Part shown: one piece after another, positions 10,202 through 19,915 of the stretch
How positions within the stretch are numbered: the stretch's first letter is position 1
Layout: each line of letters starts with the position of its first letter
Assembly: GCA_000447185.1 (NCBI GenBank)
Contig: KE647054.1
Span: 1 to 26,010 of the forward strand
Reading direction: 5' to 3'
DNA length: 26,010 nt
From: Vairimorpha apis BRL 01
Taxonomy: Eukaryota; Microsporidia; Nosematidae
Notes under the pieces: model-generated
The model's database searches: none
Told to the model about the DNA's origin: nothing
Seen by the model: only the letters and a program-made list of their open reading frames with translations
Program-made: the position numbers and the translations under genes

Positions 10202-10499
10202 TACATAATTTATACTAGTACATTATCTTATAATTATTTATAAGTTTAAATGAACCTAATGTCATGGCGGTCAGTAATTAAAAATTAAGTGAATTTTTTA
10301 TTTTTATTATCAAAAGTTTTTTTTACTTAAAAAATAAGTTAATTTAAATTTTAGACTAAACTAGCTTGTTTTTTTCCTTACTTTTTAGTATATAATTATT
10401 TTAAAAAAAATTATAAAATAAAGCTTCTTTCTTGCTTTCACTATTCTTCTTTTTTACACTAATTATTTATATACATCAGTTTTTCTTTAACTTAACTTT
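10202..10499. other. Intergenic
   Basis: A+T-rich; nothing recognised. Confidence 0.5.
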
Positions 10500-10620
10500 C
10501 ATCAGTTCAATGTCGACATTCTATTACCACCTTATTTAAGTCCCTTTTGTAGTACATAGAGATACTGTCCATCGTCATTTTAGGGTCCATTATTAAAGTA
10601 GGCTATCATATCAGGAGAGA
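10500..10620 (-). mobile_element. Probable short relic of the retrotransposon tail (copy 4)
   Basis: On the minus strand a short frame reads PKMTMDSISMYYKRDLNK, which lines up with LKMTLESLSMEARRG of the retrotransposon protein and with the equivalent part of the two better-preserved tail copies. Stop codons lie immediately on either side, and G+C is raised relative to the flanks. The match is only about 15 residues, so this is a weaker call than the other copies. Confidence 0.5.
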
Positions 10621-10760
10621 CAATTATTTTCTTTGATTGTCATATTTATAAAACAATTTTTTATTTTCATTTATATTTATATTTAAATTTAAAATATATA
10701 ATGTTTTTTGATTTATACATGCAAAAAATTGTACTTAAAAAGACTTTTAAGTTAATTTCC

Positions 10761-10982
10761 ATGGATAGAAGACGAGGATATGAGTGGATTATACCAAGAG
10801 AGGACGAGGTGGAAAAAGCAGTGGAAAATTTAGTAAAAACTATATCTTTAAAAAATATAAATATCGAGGAGGCGAAACTCAAAATAAACGAAACAAAAAA
10901 GCCCCAAGATAATCAAAGTGAGGAATATGACGATGAAATTGTTTTAAATAATCCACAAATTGAAAATACTAATAATAATTAA
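10761..10982 (+). CDS. Small acidic C-terminal protein of unknown function (73 aa)
   Basis: I do not recognise this protein. The frame is open from an ATG at 10701 (93 aa). I prefer the ATG at 10761 because composition changes there: upstream codons are Phe/Leu/Lys-rich like noncoding DNA, whereas MDRRRGYEWIIPRED begins a varied, charged sequence. The N-terminal half is probably helical (VEKAVENLVKTI), the C-terminal third acidic and Asn-rich (SEEYDDEIVLNN), suggesting a disordered tail. It lies on the same strand as the flanking PTP genes, just beyond a retroelement scrap, so it could be a genuine small gene or the end of something decayed. Confidence 0.4.
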   Translation: MDRRRGYEWIIPREDEVEKAVENLVKTISLKNINIEEAKLKINETKKPQDNQSEEYDDEIVLNNPQIENTNNN

Positions 10983-13240
10983 CAACTAAAAAATAATAAC
11001 CCAATAAACCTTTTTACTTTTTGATTTATAAACTTTTAACTTATTTGTAATAATAAGATACATCATAACGCAAAAATTAACAATTTTAAAACAACTTTCA
11101 CATATTTTATCTAATGTAATTCTTTTTAATTATGCAATTCATATTAAAAAAAAACAAAACAAAATTTAAATTAATACTAAAATTTTAAATTATATAATAT
11201 ATATTTACAATATATATGTTTGATTTTATTATTTTAATTTTTTTTATAAAAATCAAATAAAATTTAAATTTTTTATATTCATAATTCAACAATTTCGTTT
11301 AACTATTGAAGATTTAACAATATTTATTTTTAAAATAACAGTAATAAAAAAATGTTCATTTAAATTATTATAAAAATTTATTTTAAAGAAAATCAGATTA
11401 GTAAAATATAAAAAAATATATAATATGACTTTTTTCTTGTTATATATTATAATATTGGATGTTTTATTAATAAATTTTTTTGTAATTTAAAAAAAATAAT
11501 AAACTTTAAAAATTAAAAGCGTTCTATTATATTATTTTACAAAAAATCTTTGATAACACAACTTATATATTATTTAAGAAAAATAATATTTTTTAATGTT
11601 TTATTAAATATTATTTTTTTGTTAATATCAATTTTTTATTCTTTATATATTTTAAAAATTTAAAATTATAGAAATTAATATGTTGTACAAAAATTTATTT
11701 TTTATTAATTTATTAGTATATTTTATTTATAATCTTAATTATTTGATATCAAATTTGAAACCAAAAATTAATTTTTTGTTATAATTTAAGAATTAGTAAA
11801 AAAAATTTAAAATTATCTTTATAATTTTGTATTTTATAATTTTTTTTTGTTTTATTTTTAAAATGTAATAATTATATTTTATAAATTATAAATTATTATA
11901 AAAAAAATTTTATAAATCAAAAAATTTCTAATTATTTTTTATTATTCAATTTTGTGTATTCATTTCTAGTTTTTTAATATATTTATTTTTAAAGTTAACA
12001 ATAATGAATTTTAATTTTAAAACTATTATTGAAATTACATTTTTTTGCATAAATATTAAAATAAAAATAAAAATTTTATATGGATTTAAAAATATTTTTA
12101 TAATCAATTTAAATGGTAATAAATAAATTAGTAAAAAAATAAATGTATTAAAATACATAATTAATACTTTTTAGTAAATTTTGAAAATATTCTGTTTTGT
12201 TTTAATTTTATTGTAAAAATTATGTAAAAAAAATTATAATATGATAAATAATTTTTTAATTATATCTTTAATATTATTCATTTACATCTTAAACATTATA
12301 AAATCTCAAAAACTTATAATATTAACTTAAAAAATTTCAATTTTATGGTACCTATCAGTTAAAATATATAAAAATAAATATTTTTTAAGTATTGTTAATG
12401 TACAAATATATCATTTAATTTAGACTATAAAATTTTAATAAATTATTTAAAAATTGTGTTTATATACTATTTAATAAATTCTTTTTGTAAAAATTGTTAA
12501 AAAGTTTTAATTTGATAAGTAGTAAAATTTTTTTAATTAGTTTTAATTTAAATATAAAATTTTGTGTTAAATAATAAAATTAAAAAACAATTAATACATA
12601 AATAAAATAAAGCGATTTAATTTTTTTATGTGAATTAAATACAAAAAAATTATTTTAGATAATTTAAAAGATTTTTGAAGTTTTAATTGTTAACATTTTT
12701 TAAATACAAAATTTTATTTTTCAGATAACTGAATGAAAAAATGTAATCCAAAACATTAAAAAATTTAAAAATAATAATAAGAATTGTATATTCAAAATAA
12801 ATACAAATTTATCATCGGTTAATCATAATTATATATAAAAAATTTATTATAAATTAAAATAATAATTAATATAATCATAAAGATTTTACTTTAAAAAGTT
12901 AACAAATAAATTATTGACAATATATTTAAAAATTTATTAAAATAATTTTTTTTTAAAAAACAGATGTTTTAAAACAAAATTATTAAAAATGATTTAATAT
13001 ACAATTAAAATTTAAATGATCTTACAAAGTATGAAAATTAATTTTTAATGTATAAAACAACTGTAAACAAATTTATTAAATTATTTAAAATACTTATTTT
13101 AAAAATTAAACAAATTTTATATTTGAAACAAAAAAAAGCCGAATGATTCTATTGAAACATTTGTAGTACATCAAAATATAAAAAAATTATTTGCTATTTC
13201 CAAAACGTGTCTCACATTAAAATATTTAAATAAAAAATAA
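10983..13240. other. Long, almost pure A+T intergenic desert
   Basis: More than 2 kb with hardly any G or C, many poly(A)/poly(T) tracts and no coding-like composition. The one longer open frame (11946-12158, minus) encodes an Ile/Leu/Phe/Lys string typical of noncoding A+T-rich DNA. Only near 13130-13215 does G+C rise slightly, directly before the PTP2-like gene. Confidence 0.6.
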
Positions 13241-13255
13241 TTGAATCATATTAAG

Positions 13256-14116
13256 ATGCTTAGATATAATGGTATACTTCAGTTAATATTTTATATATTT
13301 CTATCATCAGTTAATAGTAAGGCACTAATGCAAGATCCTAATCATTCAGCAATGAGTACATTACCTGCTACAGCACCGCCATTAAATGCAACAAAGCCTG
13401 ATAACACTATACCACAGGCACCACCATTAATAAGACCAAATAAATGTTGTCAAATAAGATATATAAATGGTAAAAGAATTTGTCCTGAAAATACTAAAAG
13501 CCCTGAAGAATGCATGCAAGAAGCTCAAATGAAAGCTGAAAGAAGAAAACAAGAATTAGCAAACGTTGCTATGGAAGCTGTTAAGGCAGCAGCTAAAAGA
13601 CCAGAAAAACCAGAGGAGTGTATTAAAACAGTCGATCCGAAAGAACAACAATGTTTAGTTAAGAAATTGCAAGAGAAAGCTAAGAAAAAACCAAAATATG
13701 TAGTCTCTAATAACTCAAATGAAGTCAGAATCTTTAATGGTAATGATTTAATTTTTATAGCTATGCGAATTCAATCACATTATGCTAAACACGAGCCTAA
13801 AAAAGCTATTCCTTCCACTGTTAAAAATTATGATAATGCTATTATGTTTAACGAAGCTGGTGATGTAGTTGCGACTAAGACGAAGAAAAATAAACCTAAG
13901 CCTCAAGATTGTATATGCCCAACACCTTCTGAACCACCTGTTACAAAAGAAGGACTACTTTCTGAATGTTTTAAACCAACATGTAAAACAGCAGGAATAT
14001 TAAGTGAAATAGTTTCAAATTCCACTGTAACAAATGTAAAAGATGACCAAAAGGACGATAAAGACAAGGATAAAGATGATGGAAAAAGCAAGATTAAACC
14101 CCAAGATAAGAAATAA
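13256..14116 (+). CDS. PTP2: Polar tube protein 2-like, lysine-rich secreted protein (286 aa)
   Basis: Probable second structural protein of the polar tube, which interacts with PTP1. The frame is open slightly further up to a TTG (13241), but the first ATG is at 13256 and opens directly into a good signal peptide (MLRYNGILQLIFYIFLSSVNS, cut near residue 21). After a Pro/Thr/Asn linker comes NKCCQIRYINGKRIC, a Cys arrangement I associate with PTP2. A long Lys/Glu/Ala helical zone (about 82-145) follows, then a central domain (150-205), a CIC pair (219-221), two more Cys (238, 243) and a Lys/Asp-rich tail. Ten Cys occur in total. Length and basic character agree with PTP2 (about 275-300 aa). 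Same strand as the PTP1-like gene, as in other microsporidia, but about 4.9 kb away. Confidence 0.88.
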   Translation: MLRYNGILQLIFYIFLSSVNSKALMQDPNHSAMSTLPATAPPLNATKPDNTIPQAPPLIRPNKCCQIRYINGKRICPENTKSPEECMQEAQMKAERRKQELANVAMEAVKAAAKRPEKPEECIKTVDPKEQQCLVKKLQEKAKKKPKYVVSNNSNEVRIFNGNDLIFIAMRIQSHYAKHEPKKAIPSTVKNYDNAIMFNEAGDVVATKTKKNKPKPQDCICPTPSEPPVTKEGLLSECFKPTCKTAGILSEIVSNSTVTNVKDDQKDDKDKDKDDGKSKIKPQDKK

Positions 14117-14846
14117 ATTAATATCTTTGATTATTTTTTCATGAAAATTCTTTTTTTGTTAATAAACTAAATGTAAAATATAAATATCTAAATTTAATTT
14201 TTTAAAACAGTAAAAAATTATAAGTATTTTATAATTAAGAGAATTATTTGTTTAGTATGAAAAATTTTAAACTTTTTAATATTTAAAAATTTTATCATTA
14301 AAAAATTTAAGATATTGACAAAAATAAAAATCAAATTAATTTTTTTATTGTTTGATATATCTTTAAGATCAAAAATTATTTGTTCTACATGTTACGAAAA
14401 AATATTTGATATGAATAATGAAACATGAAAAAAAAATTATATAATTATTCTATTTATGTTTTTATTTTTATTAAAAACACATAATATTATATAATGGTAT
14501 TTTATTTTAAAAAAACATAATTATATATCTATTTAATTTTTTTAAGTAAAAATAAAAATAATTAAATATTTTGTTTTTATTTTTTTTAAATATTCTTAAG
14601 TTTTAAAATTTTTTAATTTGAATGTAAAAAAATAAATTCAATTTACAAATCTTTATATGGTATTTATTTTAACTGAAATTTTAATTATTTGGAATTTAAA
14701 AATATTAAATTTTTTTATTAGAATGTTTTTTAATATTTTCATACTTTCTTAATAATATAATAATTTAAAAGTTAAATTTTTGAAAATGTTAATATATATT
14801 AAAAATTAGTTGCAAGTTTTTATGTATTATATATATTAAACTTTCT
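14117..14846. other. A+T-rich intergenic stretch
   Basis: Homopolymer-rich A+T sequence with no gene or repeat recognised. AATAAA-like sequences just after the PTP2-like stop could act in 3' end formation. Confidence 0.55.
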
Positions 14847-15084
14847 ATTTAAGGGTTAATTTCATTATTTTATTATTTTCGCTTCTGTATCAAACGATTT
14901 CACTTAGTATGTAAAATTTCAGTCCTCTCATTAACCGCTAATATTAAGTCGTATCCTCTTCTGTACTCTATAGACACACTCTCTAGAGTTTTCTTAAGAG
15001 TTATTGATTAAATGTATGCTTCGATTCGGTCTAAGATTTTAAGCGTCTTTCTGTATTTTTCGTGGTATTTAGTGACTATACCAT
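14847..15084 (-). mobile_element. Decayed 3'-terminal fragment of the retrotransposon family (copy 3)
   Basis: On the minus strand it reads GIVTKYHEKYRKTLKILDR, one stop (TAA, complement of 15008-15010), then LKKTLESVSIEYRRGYD. This aligns with the C-terminal tail of the retrotransposon at 2170-2310 and with the copy at 3121-3353. It begins at the same GIV(S/T)KYH point as copy 2 and ends at the same ATTTAAGGGTTA sequence (plus-strand left edge). Length is about 238 bp, against 233 for copy 2. The G+C rise against the flanks is obvious. Confidence 0.8.
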
Positions 15085-16092
15085 CTTATGTTAGCATATA
15101 TAGAATTATTCTTGTATTATATATAAATTAAAATAAAAATAATTAATATGTTGAATTAAAAATAATATTATATACATAAAAATAAAGTATTTTTAATTAA
15201 AATTATTATTATTATTATTATTAATATAAAATTTAATGTTTTATTAATGATTTATTTGCATAATTATATAAAATATAAATAATTAAAATTTTACAAATTA
15301 TATATATCATAAGTTGATTTTAAAAATTTGTTTAATTTTTTTGTAATATAAAAATATTTTATGTAAAAAGATGTTTTTTTAAAATGTATATTTATTATAA
15401 AAAACAAATATTTAAATTAGAGTTCCATTTTTTATCTATTAATTTTAACAAAGTTAAAATATTAAATTAGTAATCAATTTCTTATAATTTATAAAAAATT
15501 ATAAAATGTTTATTATGTGTGTATATGAACAAAATTAAATCAAATTTTAATTGTACTTATGGAAAATATTTAAATGAAAGTAAAGGTAGTTTCTTTATTA
15601 TAATATCATATTGTTTCACGATTATTTAATATATTAAAAAAAATTTTAAAATTAAAAATAGATAATAAAATTAAGTTTATTCATTATTTAATGTTTAAAA
15701 TTTATATATTTAAATAAAAAATATTATAATAATTTTCAAACAACACAATTACATAAAAAAATACAAAATGCATTAAAAAAATGATGAAGTATATCAAAAA
15801 ATAAAAATATTTATATTCATAAATTAAGACTCATATATAAAAATTAAAAGAATCTATATTTTACTTTGTATTTTTAAAAAAAATCGAACTTTTTCATAAA
15901 TAATGATTTATATAATTGTTATAAAATTGCATTTTAAATGTTTTAATCTAAATTATCTTATTAATCAAAAAAATTCACTAAATTTTATTTAAGAAAACTG
16001 TAATCATATTTTTATTTATTTAGTATTTGAAGAAAATACTTATTTTATAATTAAAGTTTATGATATATTTATGATTCAAAAAAAACTGATTA
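15085..16092. other. A+T-rich intergenic stretch
   Basis: No gene recognised. It includes a short ATT/TTA trinucleotide run near 15205-15225. Confidence 0.55.
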
Positions 16093-16293
16093 ATTATTGT
16101 TGTTTTTTATATATAGTAAAGAGAATAATTATTTATTATTATACTACAAAAATCAATAATTTACATTTGTTTTTAAAATTTAACAAAAAATATTTAATTT
16201 TATTTAATTTTTATAATACTATAAAATTTTTATATTTTTGAAATAATAATAAATAATTATTCTCTTTACTATATATAAAAAAATAACAATAAT
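16093..16293. repeat. Foldback element: 49/50-bp inverted arms around a ~102-bp spacer
   Basis: The left arm (16093-16141) and right arm (16244-16293) are reverse complements except for one substitution and one extra T. Both contain the non-trivial core AGTAAAGAGAATAATTATTT, so the match is not just A+T bias. The whole could fold into one long hairpin. It may be a miniature inverted-repeat element or foldback; no clear target duplication is visible. It lies about 300 bp upstream of the DP-family gene. Confidence 0.75.
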
Positions 16294-16583
16294 TTTGTTG
16301 TATAAAATAAAAAATTTTCATATTTTTTACATTGAATTTTTTAATACGTTTATAAAACAGTCTATTTTCTATTGTAAAAACGTTTTAAAGATATAAAAAA
16401 AATTTATTTTTTAAATAATTTTAAAAACATCAAAAATCTCATAATTTAAGAATATTAAATTTTCAAGATTGTATGGTTGTATGTATATAAAATAATTCAT
16501 ATAATTATATGTAATTTAAAAAGAAAAAAAATAGTTTTAAGTTAATTAATTCGTTTTTTAACAAAAAATAAAAATGTTACTAA
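16294..16583. other. Intergenic upstream of the DP-family gene
   Basis: A+T-rich; no motif recognised apart from the CCC directly before the gene. Confidence 0.5.
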
Positions 16584-16586
16584 CCC
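16584..16586 (+). promoter_or_regulatory. CCC-like motif next to the start codon of the DP-family gene
   Basis: TAACCCAAAATG: a CCC three bases before the ATG in DNA almost lacking C. CCC-like motifs immediately upstream of start codons are described for microsporidia and support this start over the out-of-frame ATG at 16574. Confidence 0.45.
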
Positions 16587-16589
16587 AAA

Positions 16590-17155
16590 ATGAAAATTTT
16601 GTCTAGTGACATAAATTCAGAATCAAAACGAGAAGGTTTAAAATACATAACAACTATGGTATTTGAAATTATAAAACAAAACGAAGGTGTTACATATCAA
16701 TATATATGTGAGAATATTTCTCTTAAAAATAAAAAAACTTTACATAGAAGAATTTATGACGTTTTAAATGTTATGAAAGCTGTACAAATAATAGAAAAAA
16801 AAATAAAAAATATTTTTTAAATAGTAACTCAGAGACGATATCTAAAAAAAAAGAGGAAATTAACAAATTAAAAGATATGAAAGAAATATTGACTTGGTTG
16901 GTGAATAAAAACAAAAATAATGACAATACTCTAAAAGATAAATTATATTTGCCTTTCATGATTATTAAAACCAATCAGAATGCTATAATACATTGTAACA
17001 CAAACGAAGAAAGATCAATTTTTACTTTCGAATCTACTGCTGAAATAGAACTAATTGAGGATTTAGAAATATTGAAAGAAATTTTTTATGCAGAGAAAAA
17101 TTTAAATAATGATAGCAAATTTCAAAATGAAAAAAATTTTCCTTTTTATTTTTAA
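16590..17155 (+). CDS. DP-family (E2F dimerisation partner) transcription factor, interrupted by one apparent frameshift
   Basis: DP proteins pair with E2F to bind cell-cycle promoters. The first part (16590-16820, frame 3) is a winged-helix DNA-binding domain, from REGLKYITTMVFEII to the recognition helix RRIYDVLNVMKAVQII (residues 53-68). RRxYD is the shared E2F/DP contact motif, and VLNV-x-x-A resembles DP more than E2F. The sense continues in frame 2: a Lys-rich linker (16811-16876), a short helix (MKEILTWLV) and the DP dimerisation segment LPFMIIKTNQNAIIHC...FTFESTAEIELIEDLEIL, ending at 17155. Both halves align in order with one DP protein of about 188 residues. The shift falls in an A9 run (16795-16803) followed by A6 and T6. 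Sequencing error, a true break and slippage are all possible. It converges on the LeuRS gene with about 150 bp between. Confidence 0.8.
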
Positions 17156-17302
17156 ATAATTAAAATAAGTAAATTTTGTATTAAATGCATTTTATTATTA
17201 CAATATAAAATTTAAATTATTTTTTATGCATTAAAAAAAATTCAATATAAAATTTATAAGGTAAATTAAATTTAATATAAATGATATATTGGTTAATATT
17301 TA

Positions 17303-19915
17303 TTAAAAAATGAGTTTCGGGTTTAAAGGTTCTTGTTCTAAATCAATTCTAATTTCAATCTTTTTTTTGGTCAATTTTTCAATGTAAAAACTATATTCTT
17401 TAAGTACCTTAAATTCTTCAAAATTAACTTTATATTTCTTAGGGTTTAATAAATAATCCATTGAAAATATATTAGCATTCTTAATTTTTATTTCAGAATT
17501 TTTTGAAAAAAAAGCTGTTTTTTCTAGAATTTTAGAAATACATTCTTTATCTTTCTTTATATTGCTATTCCTTTCAACGTTTAAACTGTCAATATATTCC
17601 ATAATTTGCTTTTTCCATGTAGGATAATCTTTTCCAACACTAATTATACAATTATCAGACTCTTTTGCACGTTTATTTGTCAAAATTTTTTTGGCTACAT
17701 CTTCAACATATCTAAAAGCAAGTAAATTTTCGTTTGATTCAACTAATGGCTTTGGGAGTGTAAAATCGTCGTTAAAATATTCTTTAATCAACTTTCTAGA
17801 TAGATCTGGTATTATAGGATACATTAATTGAACAATTACTTTGTATGTAAAATTAATAAGGTCATCATTATCTCCTTTCAAATTATTATAAAGAGTTAAA
17901 AAATGTAAAATTTCGAAAAATCCATATTTAACAACATCACTATACTTCATAATTTCATAAGAAAAAATTGTATTTGTAATATTTAGGGATAACATCTCTA
18001 TAAATAATTGATCTATATTAGTTTTTCCTATTAAATTTAATATATCTTGATTAGATAAATGTTTTTTTATATTTTTTCTACACTCAATATTTTTACAAAG
18101 AGTAAATAATTTTAAAATAAACATGTTTGAATTAGATTCAACAAAATTTGCATCTTCATTTGTATCTCCAGCAACTGCTAAGCACATTCTTGTGGCACTT
18201 ACACCGTATTTTTCGAAAACATCATCAACCGTCATAAAATTTCCTGTACTTTTACTCATTTTTTCAGAGTTCAACATTAAATGTCCATTAGTATATATTC
18301 TTTTAGGCCAATATTTTTTATCAAAAATTGCTACATGATTAAATACATAAAATAACAAATGATTTTTGATTAAATCTTTTCCGCTTACTCTTAAATCCAC
18401 AGGATAAAAGAATTCAAAATTTTCTTTGCATTTAATTAATATATCTTTATACTTATTAAGTTTTTTAGATAAAATTGAAAAACCAAAAATAAAATCCCAA
18501 ATTTCATTACAAAGTTCAGCAGATGGAAATTTTTCAATTTTACCCTCCAAATCTTCAAACAACAAATGTTTAAACGTATAAAAGGTCATATAAATATCAC
18601 TATCACTTAAACTATCTATTAAATATTGTTCATCCCATGGTATTCTGGTTCCTAATCCAAAACTTCTTGAAAATCCCCATTTATTAATCCAATCAACACC
18701 TTCATATAATTTTGATCTAGTATCAATATCACATTCCATCAAATTAAAACATTCTTTTACTTTTTTTTTCCATTCAACATTTGAATAATCAATATACCAT
18801 TGATCAGATAGTGAAACAACACAAACACTACCAGAACGACTAATAACTTCATCTTCGGGTATATAAATACTTATAAAATTATCTGTTTGACAGAATTTTT
18901 CTCCTTCTTCAATAGTTAAGTTATCAATAGAAGCAATTTCTTTTTCATCTAATTTTTTTAATTCATGTTCATATAATTTATTTAATTTGTTTTCTGTTTT
19001 AATAATTATAATTTCATTTTTAACAAATTCAAAATTTAGTAATTGTTTATCAAACATCATGTTTGAAAATAGTTCTTTTGAAATATTTATCTTTTCAATA
19101 AATTGTATACCTGTAACTTGAAATATAATATTGTTATATATTATTTCTTCGGTAAAATAAATTTTATCTTTATATTTAAATTTAATAAGATTAATATTTT
19201 CTCCTAGAATTATTTTAACAGGGTTTCCTTTATTTTTTAATTTTATTAATAAAATTTCATTTTTACAATAAATTTTACACAATATAATTTTTATAGGTTT
19301 AACATTTTCACCTTTTCTCCTATCATGATCCAAACATGTTTGTTTATCTTTAGGACAAAAAATAGTATGCTTTTTACCAAATGATATATAACCTAATTTT
19401 TTGAGTTTATAAAACTGCCATTTTACAAATGAATCAAAATACTTATTGATATCTGTTGTAATAAACGACCGTCTCCAATCAATATTAGCTCCAAATTTTT
19501 TTAAGGAATTAATGCAAAATCCTGGGAATGTCTTGATCCAATAAATTGGATCAATAAAGGGTGTTACATCTTCAAATCCCAAACTTTGTAAAATTTCTTT
19601 TGTTGAAATATCTGTTTTTATACCTGATAATTCTTCTTTAAGTTTTTGAGCTGAAGCACTTATTGGCATTCCAGTACAATGAAATGATAATGGAAATAAA
19701 ACATTATATCCTTGCATTTCCTTAAAATGAGCCATAAAATCTGCCTTTGAAATAGAAAATAAATGTCCAAGATGAAGTTTACCATTCATATATGGAATAG
19801 GAAAAGTTACAAAATACTTTGGACGTTCATCAATTTCAACTTCTTTTTCCTTTGTTAGTTCTAATGAATTTATGTATTCCAATTTTGTACATTTCTGTGG
19901 TGTTTCATTATTCAT
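17303..19915 (-). CDS. LeuRS: Cytosolic leucyl-tRNA synthetase with eroded editing domain (870 aa)
   Basis: Class Ia synthetase that charges tRNA-Leu for cytosolic translation. Residues 41-51 carry the ATP-binding HIGH signature as PYMNGKLHLGH, and FHCTGMPISASAQKLK (78-93) is typical of the eukaryotic/archaeal form. CVVSLSDQWYIDY (365-377), GLGTRIPW (420-427) and the KMSKS loop (KMSKSTGNF, 552-560) are intact, so aminoacylation should work. The connective peptide between about 205 and 352 is only about 150 residues of Ile/Lys/Asn-rich sequence. It lacks the Thr-rich GTGVV-type and SPDD-type motifs of the editing site that removes mischarged norvaline/isoleucine. Total length is well under the usual 1050 or more. 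Loss of synthetase editing has been reported in microsporidia, so the gene is probably functional but error-prone. The start is the first ATG. Confidence 0.93.
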   Translation of the reverse strand: MNNETPQKCTKLEYINSLELTKEKEVEIDERPKYFVTFPIPYMNGKLHLGHLFSISKADFMAHFKEMQGYNVLFPLSFHCTGMPISASAQKLKEELSGIKTDISTKEILQSLGFEDVTPFIDPIYWIKTFPGFCINSLKKFGANIDWRRSFITTDINKYFDSFVKWQFYKLKKLGYISFGKKHTIFCPKDKQTCLDHDRRKGENVKPIKIILCKIYCKNEILLIKLKNKGNPVKIILGENINLIKFKYKDKIYFTEEIIYNNIIFQVTGIQFIEKINISKELFSNMMFDKQLLNFEFVKNEIIIIKTENKLNKLYEHELKKLDEKEIASIDNLTIEEGEKFCQTDNFISIYIPEDEVISRSGSVCVVSLSDQWYIDYSNVEWKKKVKECFNLMECDIDTRSKLYEGVDWINKWGFSRSFGLGTRIPWDEQYLIDSLSDSDIYMTFYTFKHLLFEDLEGKIEKFPSAELCNEIWDFIFGFSILSKKLNKYKDILIKCKENFEFFYPVDLRVSGKDLIKNHLLFYVFNHVAIFDKKYWPKRIYTNGHLMLNSEKMSKSTGNFMTVDDVFEKYGVSATRMCLAVAGDTNEDANFVESNSNMFILKLFTLCKNIECRKNIKKHLSNQDILNLIGKTNIDQLFIEMLSLNITNTIFSYEIMKYSDVVKYGFFEILHFLTLYNNLKGDNDDLINFTYKVIVQLMYPIIPDLSRKLIKEYFNDDFTLPKPLVESNENLLAFRYVEDVAKKILTNKRAKESDNCIISVGKDYPTWKKQIMEYIDSLNVERNSNIKKDKECISKILEKTAFFSKNSEIKIKNANIFSMDYLLNPKKYKVNFEEFKVLKEYSFYIEKLTKKKIEIRIDLEQEPLNPKLIF

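Noticed and set aside
11946..12158. 70-codon minus-strand frame with a hydrophobic start
   Set aside because: Poly-Ile/Leu/Phe/Lys sequence in the most A+T-rich stretch; hydrophobicity is a consequence of T-rich codons.
13241..13255. Upstream extension of the PTP2-like frame to position 13241
   Set aside because: The codon there is TTG; the first ATG is at 13256 and starts a good signal peptide.
16590..16820. E2F rather than DP
   Set aside because: RRIYD is shared, but the following VLNV-x-x-A and the downstream LPFMIIKT segment fit DP better.
16877..17155. Separate gene for the 92-residue frame after the DP DNA-binding domain
   Set aside because: Its frame extends upstream without stop into the linker and its sequence is the DP dimerisation segment, so it is the second half of one gene.
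18123..18338. Plus-strand frame inside the LeuRS gene
   Set aside because: Antisense shadow of a well-supported coding region.
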